From Taeniopygia guttata (Eukaryota; Chordata; Aves; Passeriformes; Estrildidae), in NCBI RefSeq assembly GCF_048771995.1, contig NC_133025.1, positions 1,488,001 through 1,552,000 on the forward strand: DNA of 64,000 bases. Direction: 5' to 3'. Position numbers and translations under genes: made by a program. Under the pieces are notes generated by a model that was given only the letters and a program-made list of their open reading frames with translations, had not been told where the DNA came from and ran no database searches. Shown here one piece after another: positions 30,836 to 42,365 of this stretch (its first letter is position 1; the number at the start of each line of letters is the position of its first letter).

Positions 30836-31585
30836 TCAGGGCTAATTAGAGGCACTGCAGCTCATTTATTTAGGGAATTTTTAGGGTTTTCCAGGAGCAT
30901 CCAGAGGCTTTGGATCAACACCAGGAATGAGGAGAGGCCTGGGATTGGCTGTGTCCCATCCCCATTCCCAATCCCATTCCCATTCCCATTCCCCATCCCA
31001 GGACATTCCCTGATCCCAAATTTGATTTCCCCCTCCCTGGAGATCCCGTGGGATGCAGCAGGACTGGGCTCTGCCTGGAAATTTGGGAATTTTGGGATTG
31101 ATTTCCCCCCTTTGGAGCTCTTTTCCCAATGCCAGTTTGGGATTGGGATTCCAGGGATTGGGATTGGGATTCCAGGCCTGAATCCCAGCTGGGATTCTCC
31201 TCCCCATTCCAGCTTTTCCATTTTTCCCACTAATCCCGGAAATCCCCAGGAGGACAAATTCCTGCAGAAATCCCGGAATCTCCTGGGATGCAGGCTGGGA
31301 ACGCTGAGCTGGGGCCGAATGCACTTTATGGGGTTTAATTTCTATTTTATTTCTTCCTCCCTGCCCCTTTTCAGCCAGAAAATCCCAAAATCCCAAACCC
31401 TGCTGTTCTCATCCCGATTTTTGGGCCGGGATTCCCAGAATTGTGGAACTGGGGAAGCTCAGGGATGCCCCAGAGGGTTTTTTTGGGGTTTTTTTGTGGG
31501 ATTCATCCCTGGAAATGGCAGGAAAAGGTTTTATGGGATAATTCAGGGATCCCAAAGCCCTTTCCAGAGTTCCCACATCCGTTTT
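30836..31585. other. Non-coding flank
   Basis: Contains short (ATTCCC)n and (GGGATTGGGATTCCA)n runs around 30960-31000 and 31140-31175. No gene was recognised. Confidence 0.5.
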
Positions 31586-31589
31586 TAGG

Positions 31590-32025
31590 GATCCCAAGTC
31601 CCTTTTCTGGGTCCCAAATCCCTTCTTAGGGTTCCCAAATCCCTTTTTAGGGATCCCAAGTCCCCTTTTAGGACTCCCAAATCCCTTTTAGGGATCCCAA
31701 GTCCCTTTTTAGAGTTCTCAGATCCCTTTTAGGGATCCCAAATCCCTTTTCAGGGTCCCACATCCCTTTTTAGGGATCCCAAGTTCCCTTTCAGTGTTCC
31801 CAAATCCCTTTTTAGGGTTCCCAATTTGCCTTCAGGGATTCCAAATTTCTTTTTAGGGATCCCAGATCCCTTTTTAGGATCCCATATCCCTTTTTAGGAT
31901 CCCAAATCCCTTTTAGGTTCCCAGATCCCTTTTTAGGATCCCAAATCCCCTTTTTAGGGATCCCAAATCCCTTTTTAGGATCCCAAATCCCTTTTTAGGT
32001 TCCCAAATCCCTTTCTGGGTGGTTT
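31590..32025. repeat. 21-23 bp minisatellite
   Basis: The unit is GGATCCCAAATCCCTTTTTA with small variants, about 20 copies. Confidence 0.9.
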
Positions 32026-33765
32026 TTCCAACCCTCCCCACACCGGTACAATAATGGAATTACAAATTCCAAGTTTCTCTTGGAAAAGCAAAAAGATTCC
32101 TTGGAGAACCCACAAAAAATTCCCCAAGTCCCGTGGATTCCATCTTCATTTTTCCTGAATTTGGAGCTTTTTTGGGAATCCTGAAATTTGGGTGTTTTTA
32201 TTTCAAATCCTTTGCAGGAATTCCTGCTGCTGGAATTTAGGAGAGCTCCAGGCACCATCCTGGAATTCCAGCCTGGAAAACTGGGAATGACCTGTGGGTT
32301 GTAGCCTCTCCTGATCCATGAATTGCTGGGAGTAATTCCATTTATCCCATTTATCCCATTTATCCCATTTATCCCATTAATTCCAATTCCAAGCCAATCG
32401 CAGTTTATTTGATCCTAGCTGGAATTTTTTGGGATCTTCCCTGCATGGCCCAAATTCCTCTTGGATCACAGGGCCTGGGGGGTCTTTTCCAGATTTGGGG
32501 ATTTCTGGGAATGCCAGAAGCAGCTGGATCCTTGGAATAATGGGAATAAACTCCTGGATTGGGCCTCGTTGGTTTTTGGGTCACTTTGGGACAATCCCTT
32601 CACCCTTTATTCCCAAATCCTGGATCAATCCCAAATCCCACCAGGCCGTTCCTGCTTTATCCTCCTCTTCCCAGGTTTCCCAAATTCCAAACCCAGATGA
32701 AAATTTTGGGATAATTCCTCTTCCCTGGGGGTTTCCTGTGGATCCAGCAGGGCAGGGAATGATCCAACATAAAAAAATTCCAGCTGGGAACGAGGATTTG
32801 TCTTCATCCATGGAAATCTTTGGGATTTCTCCTGGCTGGAATTTGGACTGGAGAAGGGGAGCTGGATCCTGGCAGCTTTTCCCAAAATTGGAACTTTATC
32901 CCAGGAAAACAAGGTGGGATTGGAGCCATTCCTTGGGAAGCTGGAGAATTTCACTCCTGGATCTCCTGGATGAGGGAAATCCCTGCAGGGTTTGTGCTGC
33001 AGCATCCCAAATCCCTGGAAAAACCAGGATTGGGATTCCTGCTTTTCACCTCCGGGGGTTTTGTTGTGAGGGGAAAAAATTCCCAGGAGTTTTCCTGAGC
33101 TTTGCATCCCTCAGATCCTCTGGAATGGGGCAGGAGCAAAGCTGGAATTCTGTCCCACCTCTGCCTTTGGGAATAAATCCACCCAAACACCGAAATTCCG
33201 GAGGATTTCCCAGAGCTTTTCCACAGATCTTTTTGGTGCCCATCCCAAATTTTTGGCTGGATTTGGGGAGTCGGGAGAAAATCCCTGGAGCACCAGAATG
33301 TGGTTTTAACCCCAAAATGGACATTTTCCAACTCCAACCCAGCCCTCAAACCCACAGGAGGGATCCAATCCCACGGATTTATTGGGATTTCTGGAGAACT
33401 GGATGAATCCTTTGGCTTTTCCCACCCCTCCCACACGTCACTAGGGAGAAAATCCCGAAAAAACCCCAAATTCCCTCGTTTTGAGACGGGTCCTGAGCTG
33501 TTGGTGGTGTCCTGATCCTGGTTTTTCCCTGGATTCAGGCACTGGGGAAGTGCTGGAAAGGGGAAGAACTCAGCGCTGGGAATTTGGGCACCTGGAATTC
33601 ATTCCTGGTAAAAGCTCAGGAAGGGTTTGGGTTATTCCTGATTAAAATTCACTCTGGAAAAGTCTCGCCCGTGTCCGGCTGTTGGTGTGGGATTTGCCCA
33701 GGAATTCCCTTCCTTCGGCAGCCTCATCCCGAATTCCAGGGCTGGGAGAGTTGGGAATGGAGGGA
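32026..33765. other. Non-coding flank
   Basis: A short (TTTATCCCA)n run lies at about 32340-32375. Otherwise there is mixed sequence without recognised genes. Long overlapping frames on both strands reflect low stop-codon density, not coding. Confidence 0.5.
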
Positions 33766-33769
33766 ATTC

Positions 33770-33965
33770 CCTGGGAAAGGGAAATTGGAGTGGGATTTTG
33801 GGAATGAGGAATTCCTGGCTGGGCTGGGATTGCCAGAGCAGCTGGGGCTGCCCCTGGATCCCTGGAATGTCCAAGGAAAGGTTGGAGCCACCTGGGATGG
33901 TGGGATTGGAATGGGATGGGATTTGAGGTCCCTTCCCACCCAAACCATTCTGGGATTCTGGGATC
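33770..33965 (+). mobile_element. CR1 LINE 3' end, sense
   Basis: GCCAGAGCAGCTGGGGCTGC, then CCCTGGATCCCTGGAATGTC, ending TTCCCACCCAAACCATTCTG. This is the sense-strand CR1 3' terminus. Confidence 0.78.
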
Positions 33966-34109
33966 AAGGAGGCTCAGAATCCATCCCGAGGGATTTTTAT
34001 GGAAGTTGGGGATGGAAAAGGGAAGGGAGACCCTTCCTGGTGTCCCGAGATTCCCAGTGAAGCCTCCAAATCCCAAAATTCCTTCCTGGAGCAGAGTCAG
34101 GGTGGGGAT

Positions 34110-34370
34110 GGATCCAATGCCAGGCTGGGAGAGCTGGGAATGGAGGGAATTCCCTGGGAAAGGGAGATTGGAGTGGGATTTTGGGAATGAGGAATTCCTG
34201 GCTGGGCTGGAATTCCCAGAGCAGCTGGGGCTGCCCCTGGATCCCTGGAATGTCCAAGGCCAGGCTGGAGCAGCCTGGGACAGGGAATTGTCCCTGCCTA
34301 TGGAATGGGGTTGGAATTGGGTGATCCCAAAGGTCCCTTCCCACCCAAACCATTCCATGATTCCATAAAA
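34110..34370 (+). mobile_element. CR1 LINE 3' end, sense (second copy)
   Basis: Nearly the same order as 33770-33965, including the preceding GGGAATGGAGGGAATTCCCT block, ending CCCAAACCATTCCATGATTC. Because the upstream flank (33750-33800) is also repeated, a tandem duplication is more likely than two independent insertions. Confidence 0.78.
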
Positions 34371-35119
34371 AAAAAGCCCCACATTATTCATCCCCTTCCC
34401 AAAACTTTTCATTCCTCATTTCCCAGGAAAAAACTGGGAAGAAGGGCTGGGGAATCTTCCCAGAGAAATTTGGGGCTCTGGGAGGAATCAGAGGCTGGAA
34501 ACATTCCAAAGAAACCGGGAGGGGAACTTGGGAAAAACGGGATAATCCCTTTTTTTTTTTTTTTTTTTTCCCTAAGGAATGCTCTGCAGCCAATTTCCGT
34601 GGATTTTTGAGGAGGAATTTTTGGGAGGATTTGTGAGAAAACTCTTCCCAGCGCGGCGCCGCTTGGCGGAGCTGCTTCCCCCAGGAAAAACTCCGGGATG
34701 GGAATTCCCAACCTGGCCCCGCTCATCCCAAATCCCGGGAAAAATTGGGAATTCTGCTCCCTCAGTGGGTTCCCGTGGGCGGGAGGCGAAGGAACCACAA
34801 ATCCCAAATTCCTCCGATCCACAAACATGGGCCCCGCTAATCCTGGATTTGGGAATTTGGGATTTTTAATTTTTTTGGGGAATAAAAAATCATCTCCAGA
34901 GGGTTCAATTCCCACCTCCAGGCTCCAATTCTCACGGTCTCCAAAAGATTTGGAATAACAAAATTCCCTCTGGTCCCGTCTCAAGGCAGATGCATTTTTG
35001 AAGGAGAAAAACAGGAATTTCGGGAAAGACTCGGATAGGGAAGGAAGGGTGAGCACAGGGCAGGTTGTGCCTCCATGGATGGGCTGAAAATCGGGAAAAA
35101 CGGGGGAAATTTGTTATTC

Positions 35120-35483
35120 CTTTTTTTTTTTTTAATTTTTACTCCTTCTTATTCCTTATTTTATTATATTCTTTGCTTGGTTTTTTTTTGTTTGGGTTTT
35201 TGTTGTTTTGTTTTGGGTTTTTTTGGGGTGGTGTTTTTGTTTTTGTTTTTTTTTTTTGTTGTTTTTTTGGGGTTTTTTTTGTTGGTTTTTTTTGTTTTGT
35301 TTTGTTTTTTGGGGGTTTTTGTTTGTGTTTTGGTTTTTTTTGTTTTGGTTTTTTTGTTTTGTTTTGGTTTGGTTTTTTGTTTGTTTTGTTTTTATTTGTT
35401 TGGTTTTTTGTTTGTTTGGTTTTTTGTTTGTGTGGTTTTTTTGTTTTGTTATTTTTTTTGTTTGTTTTTTTTTGTTTTTTTTT

Positions 35484-35545
<62 letters not shown>

Positions 35546-35550
35546 TTTTT
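35120..35550. repeat. T/G-rich low-complexity tract with long poly-T
   Basis: About 0.4 kb of TTTTGTTTGG-like sequence ends in an almost pure T-run from about 35470 to 35545. Its length in the assembly should be treated with caution. Confidence 0.9.
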
Positions 35551-35559
35551 TTTGGATTT

Positions 35560-37585
35560 CTCCTTCCCAGAGCTGATTTGGGAATTCCAGTTGAATTTTT
35601 AATCGAAGAAAAAATGAAGCTGAGAAGGGGGAGGGTGTGGAAATTTTAATTATTTATCCCTGGGGGCGTTTTCTGCAGCAGCAACCCCGACGGGGAAAAA
35701 AAGAGGGAAAAGATTCCTAAACTCCATCGGGCTGAGCTCATGTTCCTATTTAATTCCCGCCTGTTAAAATTCCTGCCAGCTCCAGGGGGGCTGGAAAATC
35801 GAGCGCGGCTCCGGTTGCGTTTAACCCCTGCGGCGATTCCCGAATTTCTCAGGAATTTCGGGGCTGGAGAGGGTTTGCACTGGAATTCCTGCGGGATTTG
35901 GGATTTTTCCCGATGTTCCCAAACCCCTCCAGGTGCCTCCAAACTGCCACCCCTGCCCCATCCTGAGCTGCTGGAATTCCCTGTTGGGATTTTGGCCTCG
36001 GGATTGATCCCCTGGGGAATATTTTGGGAATTTGGAGTTTGGAAAAGCCCTGGGCGGTGGGAGGGGAGAGGAGCCCCGGTAAAATCCCGTGGGATTTATT
36101 TTGGGAATGGGATGGAGGAGGGGGATTGTCCCATCCCAAAGTCTTGTCCCAGTCCCCTGCTCCCACTTGTTCCCATCTCCTGTTTTCCTCAAATCCCCTT
36201 TTTTTGTCCCGTTTCCCCCCTGTTCCCATTTATCCCCAAATTTTCCTCCTTGTTCCCTCATCCTCAGCTTTTCTCCATTTCTTCCTCCCACTTTTCCTCA
36301 TCCCCATCTCCTGTTTTTTCCATTCCTCCCACAGACGGGATTTTCTCCTTTCGCAAATTACCCCAAAAGTGGAAAATCGGGGAGAAAAATCCCTTTAAAA
36401 CAGGTTAAACAAACACTCCAGGGAAATGGAACCGTTTCTTTATTCCATGTTTTGGTCGCATTTTTCCCTTTCCCAGTTTTTCCTTTTCCCCTCATTCCCA
36501 TCTCCCTGTCCTGCTTGTCCCCTCTCCTCATCCCCTGAATTCCATGAGGGATTAATGCCAAAAAAACCAATTAATTTGGAGATAAACCCAACCCCTCCAG
36601 CCCCAAAATCAGGGATTTTCTCCCAAAGCTTTTCCCACCAAATTTTTCCGTTCTCCATCATTTTGGCCATTCCTGGACAACGTTTCCCGCATTTCCCCGT
36701 GCCTGATTTTGGGATGATTTGTGTGGTTTTTCATTTCTCCTGTAGGATTTTTCTCCTTCCACCAACAAGCCGAGAGCAGAAAACCAGGGAGAAAAATCCC
36801 CCTGAACCAGGTTCCAAAAACACCTCAGGGAAACGGAACAATTCCTTTTTTTTCCAAAGCAAACATTGGAAAAACGAGTTCATAAAGGGATTTTTGGGCC
36901 TCCTGTTCCTGCAGACATTTCCCAGGCACCACGTCATTTATTGCTGGGGAGGGGGAGGGAGCCACGGATCCAGAGGGTTTGGAAAGGAAAAAAATGGGGA
37001 AAACTGGGAAAAAAAAAATCCTGTTTTCCTTTGGGAAAACCTTGGGAGGTCTCGGTGTTGCTTTCCCAAATTTAATTAATGTTTTTTTTTAAACCTCGTT
37101 GTTGAAATGGGATGGAAACATCTCGGGTTGCTAAAATTAAAGGGAATGGGGAGAATTTGGGATTGATTCCACAGGATTGGAGCAAACATCTCCGGTCCTT
37201 TAGGATGGGGGATGCTGGGGGGGTTCCTGAGCTGCTTTTTTCCCTTAAAAATCCCATTTTAGGGGGAAACAATGTCCAGGTGAGCAGGGAAAGGGCAGCA
37301 GTGGGGGCAGAGTTGGATCCCTGGTTTTGGGTGGTCCTGGAGCCATTGGTGGATTTTTTTTGTTGGAAAATACCTGGAAAAGCGTTGGGAGATTGTCCGT
37401 GGTGGAGGTGGGAGCAGCTGCCACGGTCTGGATCCAGATTTCCCCTCCAGCCACATCCCAAGGGATCCCCCCAGTCACATCCCATTCCAGGTGATCCCCG
37501 TGTCCCACCCTAAATCCACCCCAGGTCCCATCCCAGGGGTACCTCATGGTCCATTCCATGGATTCCTCTTCTGCCATTCCATGTG
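35560..37585. other. Non-coding stretch
   Basis: Mixed sequence with pyrimidine-rich patches at 36120-36340 and 36430-36540. No exon, RNA or recognisable transposon was seen. Confidence 0.45.
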
Positions 37586-37589
37586 TTCC

Positions 37590-37850
37590 CATCCCAGATT
37601 ATCCCGACTCCAAATCCCACACTGGATGACCCCACAGAACCCATCCCAGGTGACCCCTATCCCAAATCCCACACTGGATGACCCCACAGAACCCATCCCA
37701 GGTGACCCTATCCCAAATCCCACACTGGATGACCCCACAGAACCCATCCCAGGTGATTTCTTTCCCAGATTCCACACTGGATGACCCCACAGAACCCATC
37801 CCAGGTGACCCCTATCCCAAATCCCACACTGGATGATCCTCCAGGATCCA
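37590..37850. repeat. ~52-bp minisatellite
   Basis: Units contain ATCCCAAATCCCACACTGGA, TGACCCCACAGAACCCATCC and CAGGTGACCCC. There are four to five well-conserved copies. Confidence 0.9.
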
Positions 37851-39225
37851 TTCCAGGTTATCCCAGGTGATTCCCAGTTCCCATCCCAGGTGATCCCTGT
37901 TCCACATCCCATCCGTCCATCCCCATCCTGACCAAGCTTTAGGGTGGAAAATCGGGATGTGGAGGGATCAGGGAGTCCCAGGGATGCTCCAAACTTCCCA
38001 GGCTCCAAGTGCATCCCCTGGACCTAAATTAATTTAATTATTAACCAACACCAGATGGAATTCCATTAGTCATGGATCTGCTGGGTGGGATCCTGCAATT
38101 CCATCAGCTCCTTCTCCTCCAGAGGGACATTTTGGGGATGAAAACCTGGATTTGGGAAGGAAAATCCCCTCCTTTTCCTGCTGAAAAAACCAGGACCATC
38201 CTGTCTGTCCATGTGTCCAGCCCAAGGGATGCTGGTGGGAATTTCCCAGTGCTCTCCTGAACACCAAATTTGGGGAAAAATGGGAAAACAAGGATGAACT
38301 TTCTCCGTTGTTGATGGAGCTGCCGGGCCGGGATCCGGGCTCCTGTTCAGGATCATCGTGAGGAAAAACCATCCCGGGATAAGCAGAGAGGAAAAAACGC
38401 TCCGGAAATTAAACAACCCCAAAATAGAAGGAGAAAAAAAAGTTCAGGCCTAAAAATATCGGGATTGGTTTGGAGTTGGATCCTGGTGGGAAATAAATAA
38501 TCCAGGTTTAGGGGAGGACTGATTTTAGCCGTTCATGACAACGTGGAATTTTTTCCGGCTGGATTTTGCTGGATTTAGGGATTTTGGGGCTGGTTTTGCC
38601 CCGCTCCCATCCTGGGAGGGTGAGGGAGAAGGTGCTGGGAGCGAGCGTGGGCGCGCTGGGCTCTGCCAGGGCCCGCCCGGTTTTCCCAGGAAAACAACTG
38701 GGATTGCCAAAGTTCCCGGCCCCGGGGATGGGATGGGGCCGGGGGTGAAGCCCTGGCAGATCCCAAATTCCCCATGGAGCAGCTCGTTAGCAACGGGACA
38801 TTAATGAGATCCATGAAAATGAATTTTCCTTCCAATTCCTCTGTGGAATGATCCCATCCCAGGATCTCCCCTCGTTGTGGGGAAACTGAGTCACGGCGAG
38901 TTTGGGATTATGGCCAGGAAAGGTGAATCCCGCTCTGCTCAGCTTTGGGATGGGGATTAGGGATAAATCCAGTTTGGAAGAGGGAAAGGGAACCCTGAGA
39001 TCCTGGGGGTGGAGACAGATCCCAGAAATGATGAGATGTGGGGTGGGGAAGGCCACATCCTGGTCCCCAGCATCTTTCCAGCTTTTTGGGAAGAGGGATG
39101 GAAAATGGGAAGAGGATGGAGATGAGGAGGGGTTTGAACCTGAGCAGGGTGATTTGAGGGAATATTTTCCAGCAGGGATCCCAAGGGGAAGCTGAGTGAA
39201 GCAGCCACCAGGATGTGGGGGGACG
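37851..39225. other. Non-coding stretch
   Basis: No gene recognised. A GC-richer patch lies at about 38590-38740, not dense enough in CpG to call an island. Confidence 0.45.
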
Positions 39226-39227
39226 TT

Positions 39228-39233
39228 TTTATT
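39228..39233 (-). terminator. Probable CALML3 polyadenylation signal
   Basis: The plus strand TTTATT is AATAAA on the minus strand. It lies about 370 bases downstream of the CALML3 stop and is the nearest canonical signal. It is a prediction only. Confidence 0.55.
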
Positions 39234-39598
39234 GGACTCAGGGAATTTTCAGTGGCCTCTGGAATATCTACAGACATGAGACATCCCATGGGGACCCCAA
39301 ATCCATCCGCATCCCACATCTGATGCGGACGCCGGTTGGTGACGCTCCAACTGGGATAAAAGAGGATTTTTCCAACGTGGAGAAGGTGGGAGGGGATGGA
39401 GGGGCTGGGGGAGAACCACCACAACCTCTGTTCCTATGGGGAAAAAAATGAAGGAAAAATTAAAAAATAAAAAATAAAAAAAAGCACCACAAAAATTGAT
39501 TTTTCCCACCACCAACATGAGGAGGGGGAGCTAAGATTTGGGAATTTTGGGGATTTTCCATGGATGAGTTACCTGCGGGATGGATCTGGCGGTGACCA

Positions 39599-39662
39599 TC
39601 ACTTCTCCGTCATCATCCTGACAAACTCCTCATAGTTGACCTGCCCGTCATTGTTGCAATCG

Positions 39663-39697
<35 letters not shown>

Positions 39698-40048
39698 CAG
39701 CTTCTCTCCCAGGTTGGTCATGACGTGCCGCAGCTCGGCCGCGCTGATGTAGCCGTTGCCGTCCTTGTCGAACACCCGGAACGCCTCCCGGATCTCCTCC
39801 TCGCTGTCCGTGTCCCTCATCTTCCTGGCCATCAGCGACAGGAACTCCGGGAAGTCGATGGTGCCGCTGCCGTCGGCGTCCACCTCGCCCACCATGTCCT
39901 GCAGCTCGGCCTCGGTGGGGTTCTGGCCCAGTGAGCGCATGACGGTGCCCAGCTCCTTGGTGGTGATGCAGCCGTCGCCGTCGCGGTCGAAGAGGGAAAA
40001 AGCTTCTTTGAACTCGGCGATTTTCTCCTCCGACAGCCGCTCGGCCAT
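39599..40048 (-). CDS. CALML3: Calmodulin-like protein 3 (striated-muscle calmodulin type), intronless
   Basis: A single 450-base exon gives 149 residues and a stop. Four EF-hand loops are complete: [12 protein letters not shown] (21-32), [12 protein letters not shown] (57-68), [12 protein letters not shown] (94-105) and [12 protein letters not shown] (130-141). All have acidic residues at loop positions 1 and 12, so all four should bind calcium. From memory the protein is nearly identical to the chicken 'calmodulin, striated muscle' (cCM1), including R/C/N changes not found in ordinary vertebrate calmodulin. It differs there at about two residues (K9 and T80). The lack of introns suggests an ancient retrocopy of a CALM gene that became functional. 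It acts as a cytosolic calcium sensor. The frame stays open upstream to 40246, but the GCACCATGG at 40048 gives the normal calmodulin length. Confidence 0.95.
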
Positions 40049-40635
40049 GGTGCTGCCCGCCGGCACGCGGCTCTGTCCCGGCACGCCGAGGTGAGGTGGG
40101 AGGAGGAGGAGCTGCCTCCCTCCCTGCGCCTCTCCCTGGAGGAGGAGGAGGAGGAGGAAGAGGCAGGAATGGGAATGGATCCAGGTTTGGGAGCTGGGGA
40201 AGAACAGTGACCCAACCCCCCTGGGCCAGCCTGGCTCTCGTCCCACGGCAGCATTTCATGAGGCCAACAAACCCCAGTTAGGGATTTGGGCTGTAGTAGG
40301 GGTGACACAGGTGATTTTCCCAGTTTTAGGGATATTTTGGAGAGGGTTGGAGCTGTACAAAGGAGTTGAAGGGGTTCCGCCCGCAGCCTCCAGGCGCTGA
40401 AGGAGGATCCCCATGCAGGTCCCGGCAGATCCCGGCTGTCCGGAGCTGCCGGGGCCCTGAGTCACCTCGGGGTTGGATCCAGGGTGGTGACGTGGGGCTG
40501 GAGCAGGGCAGGCGTGTGGGGTCCTGCCCTGTTAGTCAGGGGTGAGCTGAGGGGTCTCCCCACTGTAAGGTGGGGTTTGCTCATCTCTTACTCAGGGTGG
40601 AAAGGACAATGACAAATGAGGGGGTGTTTCTTCAT
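40049..40635. other. CALML3 upstream region
   Basis: Contains the likely 5' UTR and promoter. A (GAG/CTC)-type run, CTCCTCCTCCTC on the minus strand, lies at about 40140-40160. No TATA box was confidently identified. Confidence 0.45.
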
Positions 40636-41335
40636 CTGTCCATCCATCCATGGATCCTATCCGCCCATCCATCAATAGATTCCATCTATCCATCCATCCA
40701 TGGATCCCATCCACCCATCCATCAATGGATTCCATCCATCCATCCATCCATGGATCCCATCCAACCATCCATGGATCCCATCCATTAATGGGTTCTGTCA
40801 GTGGATTCCATCAATGGATTCCATCCATCCATGGATTCCATCCATCCATCCATCAATGGATTCCATCCATCCATCCATCCATGGATCCCATCCACCCATC
40901 TATCAATGGATTCCATCCATCCATCCATCCATGGATCCCATCCATTAATGGGTTCCGTCAGTGGAGTCCATCAATGGATTCCATCCAACCATCCATGGAT
41001 CCCATCCATTAATGGATTCCATCCATCCATCCATGGATCCCATCCACCCATCCATCAATGGATTCCATCCAACCATCCATGGATTCCATCCATTAATGGG
41101 TTCCGTCAGTGGAGTCCATCAATGATTTCCATCCATCCATCCATGGATCCCATCCACCCATCCATCAATGGATTCCATCCATCCATCCATGGATCCCATC
41201 CATTAATGGGTTCTGTCAGTGGAGTCCATCAATGGATTCCATCCATCCATCCATGGATCCCATCCATTAATGGGTTCCATCAGTGGATTCCATCAATGGA
41301 TCCCATCCATCCATGGATTCTATCCATCCATCCCT
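40636..41335. repeat. (CCAT)n-derived minisatellite
   Basis: Units mix (CCAT)n with GGATCCCATCCACCCATC, CAATGGATTCCATC and TTAATGGGTTCCGTCAGTGG. It covers about 0.7 kb with a nested higher-order structure. Confidence 0.92.
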
Positions 41336-42030
41336 CTTTCCTCTGTGCCCACAACACTCCAGTGACCACCACCAGCCAGGTCAAGGAGCTGCTGGACCCG
41401 GAAGTTCCACGGCAGGAGACAATTTGACTTTCTCAGCGACGGGAAATCGGCACCAGTTGATCCCAGTTGAACCCAGTGAGGAATTCGAGCTGTGGGGTTT
41501 GGAGGGAAGGGCACAAAGCAAAACCCAGCCCAGGGGACAGCTGAGGAGCACCTGAGGAATGATGGGATAGATCTGGGAGGAGATTGCTGTCCTGGGGAAA
41601 ACCTCCCATGGAAAAAGCTCTGGGTGTGTGGAACGCTGCAATTCCCGGGAGGAATTGTGGGAGCCGTGCTGGGAACCTGTCTGGTGAGAGGTCTGGGGGA
41701 GGGGAGGCCCTGGAATTTCCCTAATTACCTGTCTGATTGCCCACACTTGCTGCTCTGCTCCAGATTTAATTAGATCCAATCCAAACTGCCAGGAAGAGCC
41801 CAGGGGAGGCGGAGCTGGCTCGGATCTACCTGGGAGAAGCAAATCCCGACAGATCACCGGGGTTTGGAGGCCTGGGAGGGTTCAGGTGTTGGTTCCAACT
41901 GTGGCAGAGGGGTTGGAGTTCAGGATTTGGGGTCCCTGGGTCACCTGGCTGAGGGTGGAGGGGTGGTGCTGTCCGGGGTGGCCCTTGGTGTGGATCAAAG
42001 CTGGAATACTGCTTCAAATCCCTGTGACTG
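41336..42030. other. Non-coding stretch
   Basis: No gene, RNA or repeat recognised. Confidence 0.45.
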
Positions 42031-42034
42031 GCAT

Positions 42035-42365
42035 CCATCATCTCCCATCACATCCCCATGACCAATACCCATCACTTCTCATCCCATTCCCATGATCAGC
42101 TTCCATCACCTCCCATTCCATTCCTCTGACCAACACCCATTTCCAGCACTCAGCATCTCCCATCCCATCCCTGTGATCATCACCCATCCCATCCCCGTGA
42201 TGAGCACCGATCACCTCATCCCATCCCATTCCCATCACCCATCCCATTCCTGTGACGAGCACCCATCACCTCTCATCCCATTCCTTTCCATCCCTGTGAC
42301 CAGCACCCATTTCCAGCACTCACCATCTCCCATCCGTCCCACGGATCCCATCCCAATCCATCATC
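42035..42365. repeat. Degenerate (CCCATCAC)-rich repeat
   Basis: CATCACCTCCCATCCCATTC and TGTGACCAGCACCCATTTCC phrases recur with variable spacing. The block around CATTTCCAGCACTCAGCATC is present twice (about 42138 and 42308). Confidence 0.75.

Noticed and set aside
35065-35649. 194-codon phenylalanine-rich frame
   Set aside because: Translation of the T-rich tract.
40049-40246. N-terminal extension of the calmodulin frame to an upstream ATG at 40246
   Set aside because: Low-complexity proline/leucine-rich translation of the 5' UTR; calmodulins are 149 residues and the 40048 ATG has good context.
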